A stretch of DNA of 64,000 bases from Metarhizium brunneum (GCF_013426205.1 NC_089422.1:3286001-3350000), one strand, 5' to 3'. Counted from the stretch's first letter, positions 37,801-47,311 are shown. The notes: generated from the letters alone by a model not told the origin. Numbers and translations are program-made.

Positions 37801-40132
37801 CAACCGTCTCTACGACATTGAAGTCGTTATTTCGAGCATCTCGCCCATGCTCTTGCTTCCAGGCGGTGGGGATGGAGCGGTCAGAGAATGTCTGATGGAA
37901 GGAATACAGCAATGCAGCGATGAAGACGTCTGCAGACTCGGTCCGGAAGACATTGTTGCACGTTTTTCTCAAAGCAGATGCCGCATCCCGCGGCAAGGCA
38001 AAGTTCAGGTGCGTAGTGTCTCCGTACAGGTTGGAGTGGCCCTCCAAACCCCAATATCTCAGGTTTGCGGGAACAATTTCGAACGGCAGGTTTGGTTCAA
38101 TTAATCGCTGGCTATTTTCGTAGCTCTGATAGTCTGTCCAGTATGTAAATGGTATTGAGGGCTCGGAGACAAGTGTCCCCTCTCGAAGCAATTCATCCAA
38201 GTCATGGAGCAAGATCTTCCACGAGACCAAGTCGACAACTAAGTGGTGAGCGGCAAGATACAGCAGCTGCTTATGCTCCGTATTTCTAATATGCTTGACC
38301 GTAAAGACGGGGCCATTGAAGACATTCAATGATTGCTGGGCCTGATCAATAACGCTCAGTAAATCGTCGTCGTCGTTGATGTACCTGTGCTCAAATCTGT
38401 AAGCACGGTTCGACTCGGGGGCGATGACTTGTGCCCAGCCCTGGCTGGTCAGTCGGAATCGAGCCCTTAGCATGGAGTGTCTTGATACCAAAACGCTGAC
38501 GGCGGCTTCGATATCTGCCAAGGCCACATCGCCCTTGACATTCAAAAGTATGCTCTGGCTGAAGCGGTATTTCGGGCCAGTGATGACAGATGCTTCCACG
38601 CTTCGCTTCACCGATGACCTAAAGAAGAGCTGCTGCATAACAGCCAGGGGGAAGTAGACCTCTTGTCCTGGGTCCTGGGTAGGACTGTCAGGTTGGGGTT
38701 GCTGTATGGGGCCATTGTTACCGTAACCAGTCTCGAGATGAGGTCTCACAAAAGAATCAGGGCGCATAGGATAATGCTGATGACGATGATGGTGGTTGGG
38801 GTGACGTTGCGGTAGTTGTGGCGGTTGTGAGACGGGAGGCTCGATCCCTTGCCGGCGATGTTGTTGTGCACCCCTCCGGTGGTTGATGAATTGCGTAGCC
38901 ATAATTCTCTCCTCAGCCTCTTCGCCAATATTCTGCACCCACGTCTGTAATTTCCTGGCATCGGGCTCACCGTCGCCATTCACGGCCATTGACTGCAGCA
39001 GAATCCACACATCGGGGCGGCGGGAGTCAGAACCCCATTCGGCGACTGCTGTTTTCAGGGTGTGGATTTGCCTCTGCGCAGTTTCGCGTTCAGCCTCGGG
39101 AATCAAGGCGATGAGTTCATTGTTCGGGGCATGCACGGCCGTGGTGGTGATCAAGGCGACGTATTGACCCTCAAACGGCCCCGCGCGGGGACGCACCAGG
39201 CACACCTTGCCCACTCTGGTGGTGGACAATAATAGGTTTTCGAGCTGGTGTTGTTGTTGTTGCTGCTGCTGCTGGGCGCCACCATTGTTGCTATTGTTTG
39301 GCGTCGGCCTAGAGCTGGCGGCAGCGGCGGCGGTGGTGGTAGTAGTAGTGGTGGTGGTGTTGGTGTTGGTGTTGCTGGAGCCAGCGACTGGAGATGGGCA
39401 AGCTGGTGGTGACTGCGACTGTGACTGCAGCTGTGACAATGGCGACGGCGATGACCGTGACGACGATGATGAGGGCGGCTTGTTGGGCACTCCAGGCGTG
39501 ATCCTGGTTGCTTTGAGTTCGGTGGCCATGACGGCGGCTGCGGCGTTGACGTCTATAGCTGCAAACATGTCCTCCTCATAGCTGCTGACTTGCGACTGCG
39601 GCGACGATGGCTTGGAGGCGGAATAGTAGCTGCTGCCGAGGGGAGACACGGGAGACACGGGAGACACAAGGGACACGGGGGAGACTGGAGTTGTGAAGGA
39701 GTGGCCGTCGTTGTCGTTGGCGTATTGTGAGTCGAGGTCGAGGTCGAGGTCGAGGTCGAGGTCGAGGTTGAAGTCGAGATGGAACCGGGAGTCGTCTTTG
39801 TTTTGCACGAGACTTGTCCGTCGCCGCGTCTCCCCCACCGCATCAGCCAGACGACACGAGGTGCGGTTCAGATAGCCCTCCAGCTCGCGGTGGGCTGTGC
39901 TCAAGTCGTCGAATAAATCAGAGACGAGCGACTGGCGCCGTGAGAGCGGTGAAACATTGGAAATGGCGATATCCTGTGCTGACGTGGAGTTGATGGTGGT
40001 GGCAGCCGTGATGACTGCGCTGCGAGGTCGATGCCGGGTCTGGGTCAGCAGAGGTTGAACCAGCATGGCCTCGTCCATGGGCGATGCTCGTCCATGTCGA
40101 CGGTGAGCGTGACGGCAGCCGTCCATTGCCAT
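31802..40132 (-). CDS. Large NRPS-like protein with degenerate C, A and T domains
   Basis: A single 8331-bp exon encodes 2776 residues. Residues 1 to about 480 are low-complexity, with LD, PVS, Thr, Ala and Gln repeats. About 490-930 is an epimerization-type condensation fold, starting PLAVMQQLFF, with an intact HHLVVDLVSW motif (H629, H630, D634) and VGWFTA near 778. About 965-1390 is a C domain whose second His is Gln1098, with Asp1102 kept. About 1430-1910 is an A domain with eroded cores: PGIEKPKG in place of TSGSTGxPKG, AYGAPDVC for the A5 motif, and RTGHRV for RTGD. The T domain reads DAGGDKLL, with Lys1987 where the phosphopantetheine Ser should be. About 2065-2510 is another C-like domain with Tyr2203 and Ser2207 at the His and Asp positions. 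A T-like remnant (YDISGSLLPAY) has Leu2569 at the Ser position. The absence of stops suggests selection for a product. Peptide synthesis by this protein alone looks impossible. A second in-frame ATG at residue 19 is a possible alternative start. Confidence 0.93.
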   Translation of the reverse strand: MAMDGCRHAHRRHGRASPMDEAMLVQPLLTQTRHRPRSAVITAATTINSTSAQDIAISNVSPLSRRQSLVSDLFDDLSTAHRELEGYLNRTSCRLADAVGETRRRTSLVQNKDDSRFHLDFNLDLDLDLDLDLDSQYANDNDGHSFTTPVSPVSLVSPVSPVSPLGSSYYSASKPSSPQSQVSSYEEDMFAAIDVNAAAAVMATELKATRITPGVPNKPPSSSSSRSSPSPLSQLQSQSQSPPACPSPVAGSSNTNTNTTTTTTTTTAAAAASSRPTPNNSNNGGAQQQQQQQQHQLENLLLSTTRVGKVCLVRPRAGPFEGQYVALITTTAVHAPNNELIALIPEAERETAQRQIHTLKTAVAEWGSDSRRPDVWILLQSMAVNGDGEPDARKLQTWVQNIGEEAEERIMATQFINHRRGAQQHRRQGIEPPVSQPPQLPQRHPNHHHRHQHYPMRPDSFVRPHLETGYGNNGPIQQPQPDSPTQDPGQEVYFPLAVMQQLFFRSSVKRSVEASVITGPKYRFSQSILLNVKGDVALADIEAAVSVLVSRHSMLRARFRLTSQGWAQVIAPESNRAYRFEHRYINDDDDLLSVIDQAQQSLNVFNGPVFTVKHIRNTEHKQLLYLAAHHLVVDLVSWKILLHDLDELLREGTLVSEPSIPFTYWTDYQSYENSQRLIEPNLPFEIVPANLRYWGLEGHSNLYGDTTHLNFALPRDAASALRKTCNNVFRTESADVFIAALLYSFHQTFSDRSIPTAWKQEHGRDARNNDFNVVETVGWFTALCPISVPVHPGSDLVHLIKLLKDSRKALSENGTPYFQSKFAADDTAATSLPVEVMFNCVDTLSQLQRENGILEPVAAPDREVRSLASDVGPAVGRIALFEVSVGLDDYGARVEFSFNVNSRHQDRITQWMHNFESSILSAISRLGAMEPELTLSDVPLLETSYEALSKLMSKQLVDVGINGVENIETICPVDLVQQEILVAQSIDPNCFHVSRTYELATVDGSEVCRDTLCTAWQTLVACHSVLRSIFIDSVSEKGLFDQMVLKKTSPDMLFMDSNDPMETLSSLPPMRPSKSMPRHRLSVSRSDKTAYLRIDCSQALCDLNAIHNLVVQLRELYMGRKLVVSSPLPPRQTRNIASREAPRSVEVWRSYLNGATPCAFPHLAIQNQGRLESRGIGLDISRHQLSQFCAYNQLELSTVIQLAWAFVLRTYVGEDRVILGYSHAGRDTLVMPSMKRHVGSLATFVPCLVDFLPMSSVLDLLWQLERMAKDARETDAPTLAEIENSLGIQGQSLFNTCVTCQDVDDSILSDSDSDSGVWEPVLLANTIDGNCDVSLCVTLREDRIQADVSYSCLSPAQLHNVMNTFQRALQVIIDNPAQLCSQVDLFTEHDFQQIMNPDWEEEQTDTKISACLHQLILKQCEVRPNFPAIYAWDGELSYQQVRASVTALATYLVNIGVHPGVLVPIVLEKSRWSPVIMLAVMQAGGCCVCLDAQDMVMVEAMISQLAPELVVVTEGAYKHLDLSNTPFVLVNETFLSSLPPQVSVKLKDSLPQQAACAFLAPGIEKPKGCFFTHESLCSILSVQGQALKIHNGSRVLQLSAYTVDIALVEILGTLLHGGCVCIPSPLERVNDLEGTIARMDITWTYMTTVLSRKINPANVTNLQTICFRTRTFDEDAFKPWLGSRDILLAYGAPDVCPLAISVFNIAESSDTNIIAPPLLGRFLILNPEDPKKLMPLGAVGELAIDSPIVTPHKYIHGNPLMDPAAFQKIRGERKWRYLRTGHRVRYLDRGHIRFLGSMRDEVLVNGFPALIAVLEQQIRQCLGGDVDVAVEPITTSNHVNSLAAFLEFGDSEFVGPSELDKLTMQMRSKLAAVKWLAETSLAQASKLSHSACVPKLFIPIRRFPLSTSLKINRRKLQKMASPFSYTDLLELTNVPFSSQPHFTGIQSKPLPLTQTEESMRLIWAAVLHAMVADIKTTDSFLDAGGDKLLAMKLVLSCRQNGFDVQISKLLGGATLTEMCQSLEIKEHHLLQTPKPKTSPKTSVVARKLPEGTDHGFVKLVVAPQLDIPWNDVIDVAEASSHQLQCLEPSLYGPRSDIRCLVINFNGSIRAQRVEEACEALTRLHPSLRTAFAVHDCNLFQVAIDSFHADFERKSVSASSVDKELQQVLKRMQKEVLQLREPATKFAFLDAGQHGGKLIIRFSYAQVSESAVPRLVQDFVKLYEHPTMESHRTSFFDYTRALRGARYDDSRVYWRQRLEKAKVTQVVPRSKPLPPVSEVKSFQEQVKISSLTDFNITFDSVLKAAWAMAMATLSGISDVVFGEIVEGRRLKLETSVDVSSIAGPMENIVPIRVRFPIVNSSPLQVLQLIQRDSAASLPYEAMGAQKIAQECTDWASWSRFSTVVRHRTQVPVDGTTTLNIDNTTFTYKLLQPQVRDVPDLFASSTMMSPDKVSLSIEYSPDRVPDSFAKAAMRLLVASVETLACYDTISQPILQPSSDYESIPPRVLLEKPEPDVTQPSYTHWLSAEQRSTLQQFLISSWNELLHPHLATQGISEADLLHSRFYDISGSLLPAYLFAQRLNHDLRKVEIEGIHTVHMTAVEVISTPTISGQMDLITRKMHHAGVLSKPGRKKPVVSFHAGFGPTKPSSSNWALLNKGKGRFRRLRHGGSHGSMKDFSTKAGDWVKSRVNLSKERSPILPEGVIHEPSSWEALNSDAIGIKDGCGGMLSVPEEAVEIGSSSVVDPRHQTGGEVSPLSGESPRTSWKEESKNATGSISP
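39245..39375 (-). repeat. Trinucleotide tracts encoding Gln, Ala and Thr runs
   Basis: CAA/CAG, GCC and ACC/ACT triplet tracts encode polyglutamine, polyalanine and polythreonine stretches, with a TNTNT segment, in the NRPS-like N-terminus. All are in phase with the gene. Together with the two tracts further upstream in the gene they make roughly the first 300 residues low-complexity. Confidence 0.8.
39639..39690 (-). repeat. Tandem GGAGACACG-type repeats encoding PVSPVS
   Basis: Imperfect 9-base units lie inside the NRPS-like gene and encode repeated Val-Ser-Pro in the disordered N-terminus. The unit length is a multiple of three, so changes in copy number keep the reading frame. Confidence 0.75.
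39731..39766 (-). repeat. Hexanucleotide GTCGAG repeat encoding (Leu-Asp)n
   Basis: Six perfect GTCGAG units on the plus strand, followed by two near-copies, encode alternating Leu and Asp on the minus strand within the N-terminal region of the NRPS-like protein. This is an in-frame microsatellite, likely variable between strains. Confidence 0.85.
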
Positions 40133-42871
40133 TGCGGCTGTGGGCAGACTGTGCCGTCAGACGACGCAGACCAGTTGGAGCCGGACAGGACGCACACCAA
40201 GGCACCGGGCGCAGGCACAGACCGGGCAGGGCCGTCCGTACTACCGCTCGTACATGGAATATGTGCGAGGGCTTCTTTTGTTTGCCTGCTCTTGTCAGAG
40301 CGTACGATGGTCTGTAAAACCGTTCCGGTTGAGGCTCTCGATAAGAGATGTGCTCGGCTTGGACGCAAACAACCCAGCAGAAGACGTGCGCACCGTCTTG
40401 GGGGACAAAGAGATGGAGAAGCGGCCTCTCCCAGGATTAAAAAGAAAGAGAGAGAAAGAAACCACCGTCGCCTCACGGACCATGGGTATAATAGTCAATA
40501 TCGCCTCCTCGCCTGGCCCTCGGGCTGCCCATGCTTTGCATGTTGCTGTGGCAGACACCCGAGACAAGACTAACATGACACCCCGGCCGGCCGAGAGGCG
40601 CCGTCTGTTGGTGCGTAAGACTCGGGGATTGGAGTCCGGCTCCCTGGCGACTAACAAGCTTGCAACTCATGTTGTTTGTGTATTGAGAACGGCGTCTCCC
40701 GAACTGGCTCTTCAACCAAGTTACCAACTACTCCGTAGTACTCCAGAGTCCTGTGACGTCTTTGTCCCGAGTGCGAATCCCCGGTTTACCGCACTGGGTA
40801 CCGCAACATCCACCCGTCTCAACCAAGATAGGTTTTGTTTTATAAATAAGAATTATTTAGAACTCGCCCAATAGATGGATAAGTCTCATGCATACCCGAC
40901 TCTTGGGCCCGTTGCACCATTTACTGGCACTACCACCGACGCGGTGCTACGATGCGCTCACAAGAACGTTCTAGAATGGCCAATTCGGCCGGCCTCGTGT
41001 AAAATGCATGTTGGTTATGTTGGCTCTGCAGCATCTTTGCAGCAGTCCTAGCGTTAATCTGCCGATGCATCTACCGCTCAACTCGGGAAATCTCAGATGG
41101 CCAAAGTTTCCATGCGTGCTACGTTTATGGTCTTGAAGATTCACATGTGTCAATGTCTACCAGACGACAAGCGTCAACTTTGCTGCCTGTGCATATCATG
41201 ATTCAAGAGGCCGATTTGGCATTGGAGAAGTCTAGGCGTCATACTGGTGGTACATGTAACTCAGAGGGGGGCTTTGTACAGACTCCAGAGAAGCCATTGC
41301 GAGACTTGGTTTTTCTGGTCAGTAGACACGAAAGCCAAACCGCGCTTAAAATATGCAAAGTACAATAAAAGAGGCGGCACTGTGAGAATCGACTCCACCA
41401 GCTCTGGGCGTTGTAGTGTTGTACTAGTATCCGTATTACCGTTGATATTACTCCGTAATGCGTCGTCGAATTTGGCCCGACTGGCATCATCAGCCCCAGG
41501 CCCTTGGCCTTTCCAGCACACATACATACATGCATACATCATAGATATGTACTATGTGCAAATGAGCTGAAAGACAAGCCTTCACCCAATTTGGACCTGG
41601 GCGACCATGGGCAAATTAGAAAAGCCGCGCCTACAATAGAGTATCTGCAGGCACAGCAAAGCCGCAGTCCATGCATATGTCCTTCCCCAAACCTGAAAAC
41701 GGCCCGTCACCATCAACACGCCTGGGGGAGAGGGTTGCTTCAGCACAGCCATCCTGTCCCCTTGGCTGATGCGCCTCATCACCCAGCTGACACCCAAAAA
41801 TAATCACAGATCGGCCCAGCCAGGCTGTTCGATGCTTGCCCAATTGGGCGTCAAGCAGGCCAGTCAACACCCTGATCCCTGCCGACGCATGACACTCTGC
41901 AGCCCTCAACGGCACCCGCGCGGCAGTCCCCTCCTGGCGACCGAGTAATCCTCCCGAAGATTGGATGCCGTGGTCCGTCGCCTGCGAAGACGAACGGCCA
42001 GGGCTGGCTCGGGTTCGGAGAAGAAAGTCTGTTTCACCACTTGATCACACTCGACTCGTTATGCTGAAGAAGCTAGCATGACCCTAAGCGGGCTAAACGG
42101 ACGGGGGGGAATACAACGCGGGCTAATTATTAGCTGCCGTTTATGTGACAAAATTAGCATCAATTGATCATTTCTTTTCCCAGCGTACATCCCAGGATAA
42201 CCACATGGGCATCGACGTCGCAAGGCAGGCGAGTCGCACCCAGTATGGCGATATTTCATTGCCCTGTTGCAAGGAAACGTAGCCGTCGTCGAGGATAAAG
42301 AATGTCGACAACGTGGGATAAACAGCCTGCTGCGCCTGCAGACGGAGCCCCGGAGCCGTCGCCCTGTCACTCACACCCATCTTACATACACGACGCCGTG
42401 CCTCATCCACCACATGCTTGCCTGCCCGCCTGCCTGCCTGCCGCATCGTATCCGCCACGCAGTTCATGCCCGAGCATCTCGTTTTTCCAAAATATTTCTC
42501 GTCTGGCAGCGGCGGCTAGCGGTGACCAACGATGCGCCACCAAGAGTCGCCTCTGTCGCTTATGTCTGCGCGCCTCGGCAGCCCAATGAATCTCATCCAG
42601 GCAGCACAGTCAACAACTGTCACAGAGCATAAGCAAATTTCCCATTGCATATGGTAGTTTACATAGTCCCGTGAATCTAACCAAATCAAAACAGCACAAA
42701 AAGTAATAGAATCCCCCCATCGTACAATTACACGGTAATGCCGCCATTTCCCATCATACCCATTCACCATCCGTAAAATGCGCTTCAAACGCTTCCCATT
42801 CAAGCTCTCGTCTGTCCGCCTTTGATATCAAAACCCCGCCACTTCTTCTACCTTCAGCCCCACAGAGAGAT
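40133..42871. other. Intergenic region upstream of the NRPS-like gene
   Basis: This 2.7-kb spacer separates the NRPS-like start from the SAPS-gene stop. CT-rich sequence on the minus strand near 40440-40470 may belong to the NRPS-like promoter. TACTCCGTA occurs at 40729-40737 and 41450-41458. The 244-codon plus-strand frame at 40140-40874 has no recognisable domain and overlaps minus-strand frames of similar length, so it is not called a gene. Confidence 0.5.
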
Positions 42872-45800
42872 TCATTTCCCAACTACTATTTCTTCCTCAT
42901 CCGGTTCTTCAATGCTAGTCCGACTCGTTGCCTCCCTGACCTCAATGGCTCTATAATCCTCTCCCTTCTTCTCGTCTGCAGATACTACCACTTCATCTTT
43001 CAGGCCGTGTCCTTCTTCGTCACGTTTGGCTTTGTTGCTTTCGCTTCTGGACCCAAACGGCCACAGACCGCTGAGACCTCTGCTGCTTTCCTTGGCGGGA
43101 TTGACGGCTAGCGGTCTCAGTACCAACTGTTCCTTGTTCGAAGTTCCACCACTCTTGTCATCTTCCGCCATGGCAAAGTCACCGAATTCATCATCATCCT
43201 CGTCTGCCTCGTCAGATTCACCATCGTCTGCACTGCTTCTTCTTCCGACCATGCCTCTCCACCAGGATCCACGTCCACCATCTTGAACAACGTCTACATC
43301 TAGGTCATCATCGTCGTCCATGTCATCATTATCATCTCTAAAGGGGTCCGTCGTGTTGTTGTCATATTCGTCTCCTTCATGATGCATTGTTGCAGAGGAT
43401 GGCTGCGCCACTTGGTTGTTCTTTTGATGCATTGCCAACCGGGCTGCCAGTTGCAGCCTGGCTCTTGACGGAGGAACGTTCAACGGCGGAGGCGGCGGTG
43501 GAGGCGGAGGGATGCATGGCGGAGTCAACGAGTTGCCAATGTTGTTGAGAGGGTCTGTATAAGACCGGAACTAAAAAAGAGGGTTGAGATCAGCAACTGA
43601 GTCCCATAGTCCGTAACAACAAGAGACCAAATCGAAGCAGGCTGCACTGAGTAGAGGTAGCCGTGACCGCAAGACTTCCATCACGACAATGTTCCCCTGC
43701 CATTCCCTGACAAACACTTCTCCAGTCTGCGCTCGTCTTTCCTTGGCCACTGGCTCTTTGTATCTTGAATCTTTTTTGTGTTTTGCCCTTCATTATGCAA
43801 CATTTAGCACTACTGCCTCCATCCATCGTACAGATATTTTATCCCAATGCATCCCTATCCGCCGTTTCACTGTAACCCGTGTATGCCCTCCTAACTATTT
43901 CATATGAGAATACCCATGCTGCGATGTATGATGAAAATCAAATCTCTGCTTCAGCAAGTAACCGTAACAGATCATTGAGATCATCATCTTCGAATTCTTC
44001 CCAATCAGACAGATCTGACTCGTCGGCGCCCGCCGCATCGGCCACCGTGCTGTGGAATCTGGCGCTTGCCAGATTTCTTAGACAGGAGTCTAGCGCCACA
44101 TCCTATGATGGCAGTGACCGTTCTGTTCCGTGTTCGTCGTAATGGTTTCCTGACCACTTGTCTTGCGGCGAGCCGTCTTCCATAATCTCGTCTTCTTCAT
44201 AATCCCGAGTCGAAGTAAATCTCACAGGTGAACCAAGTCTCGGGCGAATGTCCACAGAGGAATCTCCCGAAATTGCTCCAAAAGGCTCCGCAGATATCGA
44301 GATCACATCGACCGGAGAATCTGTGTTGGCATTCGCAGCCACCTCTGGAGAGCCAGTACTTCGATCATCAAAAGAATCGCCACTCACCTCAGAGTTAACA
44401 TCCTCCTCCTCCACATCGCCCTCATCATCCTCCTCATCGCTGCTACTTCCGAAGCCTGACATCAAGGTTCCGGCACTAATTGCAAAGGGGCCAATGCCAT
44501 TGTTGCTGCCTTCGCTAATTTCGATGCCGCCATTCAGGCCGGCCTCCGCCAAAGCGTTTGAACCAGTTGCAGAGGCTCCTCCAAGTCCAGACAGTCCAAC
44601 ACCGCCTAGACCATTACCGCCTCCTATACTTGCGCGGTGGCCAAGAGCAACTTCAGGCCGGACCCCGCCCAAAATGGCATTGTCTCGCTCACGCGTTTCC
44701 GCAAGAGCACCTTCAACATAGTTGATCCACTCTTGACTCATTACTTTATCCAGGACCATCTCGGAAAGCAATTCGGGTGGGTGTCTCTCGGTAAATTTAA
44801 CCACTTCCTCAGCAATGAGAGTCAAGTGGCCCATGTATCCCATACGGGTTTTTGTCTTTGCCTGCGACTCGTCGCTAGCTTGCTGGCCGTTAATGATGGC
44901 TGTTGTAATGTCTGCTGCTTCAAACAGTGAAACCGCCAGAGTAGGGTTATATCCGCGATCCATGGGACCGTTGAACACCTGCTGCACTATATCGTAGACA
45001 ACATTGTGCAGAAAATTGTTCCAGGGGTATGAGAAGAAAAAGGTCTAGTCAAAGTTAGTTTAGCTAGAAACAAGTACATGTAGATGTATGCAAGGGCATG
45101 CTGTACCAAAATTGCAGGTACAACGCGGTGTTCTACAAATTGCATCTTGAGGAAGTCTCCGACAACATGTTCTAGTGGTATGTTTATGTTTTGTGGTAGT
45201 TGTTGCTGCCCAAGAGCAGCAGACGGGTCATCCACATCAGCGATTTGTTCTGAAGATTCCATCCCATGTACAGGATGAGAAGCAGCCGGGGGATGAACAA
45301 TAATCTCCGTCTTCTGTGCGGTCTGATCTAAAGCAACCGACTGCGGGGCACTGGCTGAAGAGAATAACGGTGCTGGAGTATCTTCTGGATGAGGAGAAAG
45401 ACCACGATGCTGATCTCCCAGGTCGCTGGGGTTCAAGGAGGAACCAGAGGGTGTCGGTTCTGGGAGAGCGCTGGTGGAAAGAGACGATTCGGTAGGCTGT
45501 TGGGTAGAGGTGAGATGCTCGTCGATTTCCCTCGTAGCCGAGTCAAATTCTGTCCGTTGGATGCTGTCCGGATTGGCAAACTTTGCAGATTCGGCCAACT
45601 CGGCCGGTTTAGATTTCGAAGGAGACAGTGGCGCCACAACGAGGTCGGGGTCTTCAAACCGTTGTTCGTTGATCTTGTCACTGCCAACAGAGAGACGGGG
45701 AGAGCTAAGTGGCTCATCCACAAAATCATCTTCGTCCTTATCGATGAATGACGAGGGCGGGGCAGCAGTGATGTCGTCCTCGGCCTTGACAAATTCGTGG

Positions 45801-47311
45801 GATGTATCCTCGCTCATTTCCTTGCTCGATTCAACTTCCTCAAAGCCATCATCATCGGCGTTTGTGACTTCAAAACGCCTTCCTTCGTCATGAACGGCGC
45901 CGTGGCTCATGCGCATGGTAAGATCATCAGCAGACTGGTCGTCTTCCCGCAGAGGCCCCAACCTTCCTTCGTGCCTTAGTCGCTGGCGCACAGCATCTCG
46001 CGTTGAGATCAATTCTTGAGCTCCGACTTCGTTGAGCAGTCCCATGTTACTGCAATGCAACAACTCTGCCATCAGTTCGCATGTCTTGAATCTGTCAAAG
46101 CCAAGGGGTTCAAGCTTCTCCCCAAAAGTGGACTCGGATCCCTCCTTCTTTGCGGGCCCATCCATAATGAGGCTCATGAACTTGGGTACATTCCGGGCAA
46201 AAAGACGCAGCAGGTAACCAAGATAAATGGGGTCCCGACTAGAGGGAACTTGGTTGGACTCGGTGCCCATATCAGGGTCATAGTCCGAGTTGTTCTTTCT
46301 GATGACCTCGATGACTATTCCGACACCGACTGTGAGGGGGTTGCCGCCTCCGAGCATATAGCCGATCAGCTGCTCGACACAAGGTTCAGATACCAACTGG
46401 CGCGTGAGCTCGTTGGGGCCGATGCATTGCTGTTCGTTTTGTGAGGCATTCGCAGAGATGGTAATGATGGCCTTGATAAAGTCGCCAGCGGCCGTCTGCA
46501 CAACCCAGCTGTGCTTTGGGTTGAGGCAAGAGAGTAGCGCGGGAATGATATCTTTTGAGAAAAGCCACTGTTGTACGGCAAGCGTCGTAGGTCAGCAGGG
46601 GGGGGTTGGAATTCAGAATGAGCAAGATGGGCTTTGACGAACCTCCACGATTCCTTGTCCTCCTTCATTCCGATCCAGGGCGATTATCTTGAGAAGCAAA
46701 TCCATAATCATGGGACATTCGACATGTCTGAGAAGCTCGGCGACTACGTTTGGGATACTCCGCAATAACTCCATCATGTCGTCTGTCTTCTTCTCAAACA
46801 GGGACTCGTTCACCTTTGTGAAATAGCTCGCCTGGAGCGGATCGAGAGGGGCAGGGCGCTCAAGGAACTTCCAAAATTTGCGAATCAGGTCTCGGTTCTC
46901 GGTAAGGGCCTCGTAAATGGACCACGTGTCGGAGCTCAGGACTTCAGAAGCAACGAGGGCGTATCTATTGCGCCTCTTTTCCTGCTCCTCCTCATCGTTG
47001 TCCGTCACGTCGGTTGCGCGGGACGAAGCTCGGGGCCGCGAGAAGGGCAGCAGGCGACTTTTGCCCTTGGACTCATCGTCAGCGGGGTCATCGGGGGTTG
47101 CGAAGACTTCGAGCCTGGGCGCGACGACATATTCCAGCAGCTTCTCGAGGATGCTGTCCTCGCGGAGATATTCGATGAGCTTGGAGTTGTGCTGCTTGAG
47201 CTCCTGGATGAGATCACTCTCGTCGAGCAGCTCCTCGAGGGTAAAGTCGGGCTTGTCAAGGATCGTGTCAATTGTGGAGATGTTGGCGTAACCGCCGAAT
47301 CTCCAAAACAT
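42872..47311 (-). CDS. SAPS-domain protein (Sit4/PP6 phosphatase-associated)
   Basis: This is a regulatory subunit of Sit4/PP6-type phosphatase by family (PF04499; yeast Sap proteins, fission yeast Ekc1). Exons are 47311-46643, 46567-45107, 45044-44388 and 43570-42872, every junction in phase 0, giving 1161 residues. Introns are 75, 62 and 817 bp. The first splice joins GIVE to WLFSKDIIP, and the second joins VVPAIL to TFFFSYPWNNFLHNVV, both as expected for the family. The start MFWRFGGYANISTIDTILDK is the canonical SAPS beginning. The helical SAPS domain spans about residues 150-720, interrupted by an acidic Ser-rich insert at roughly 400-580. The C-terminus has a run of nine prolines, then acidic stretches ending IEEPDEEEIVVGK. 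The last intron is exceptionally long and its first part is open in frame with exon 3 (see separate entry). The role in cell-cycle and nutrient signalling is inferred from yeast. Confidence 0.93.
43938..44387 (-). other. Coding-like alternative C-terminus inside SAPS intron 3
   Basis: Reading straight on from exon 3 past the donor at 44387, the frame stays open for 94 codons to a TAG at 44105-44103. It then continues in the same frame for 54 codons to a TGA at 43940-43938, ending DDLNDLLRLLAEAEI. Both parts are acidic and Ser/Asp-rich like the flanking protein. The TAG is exactly the acceptor of a possible phase-0 intron 44225-44103 (donor GTGAGA after SP; 123 bp). Removing it would join the two parts. 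This suggests an alternative 3' exon pair giving an isoform without the polyproline tail. Whether it is expressed is not visible in the sequence. Confidence 0.45.

Noticed and set aside
39207..39581. Plus-strand frame with poly-Cys and poly-Val runs
   Set aside because: Antisense reading of the Gln, Ala and Thr triplet repeats of the NRPS-like gene.
40140..40874. 244-codon plus-strand frame upstream of the NRPS-like gene
   Set aside because: No domain; overlapping frames on the minus strand; it lies where a promoter and leader are expected.
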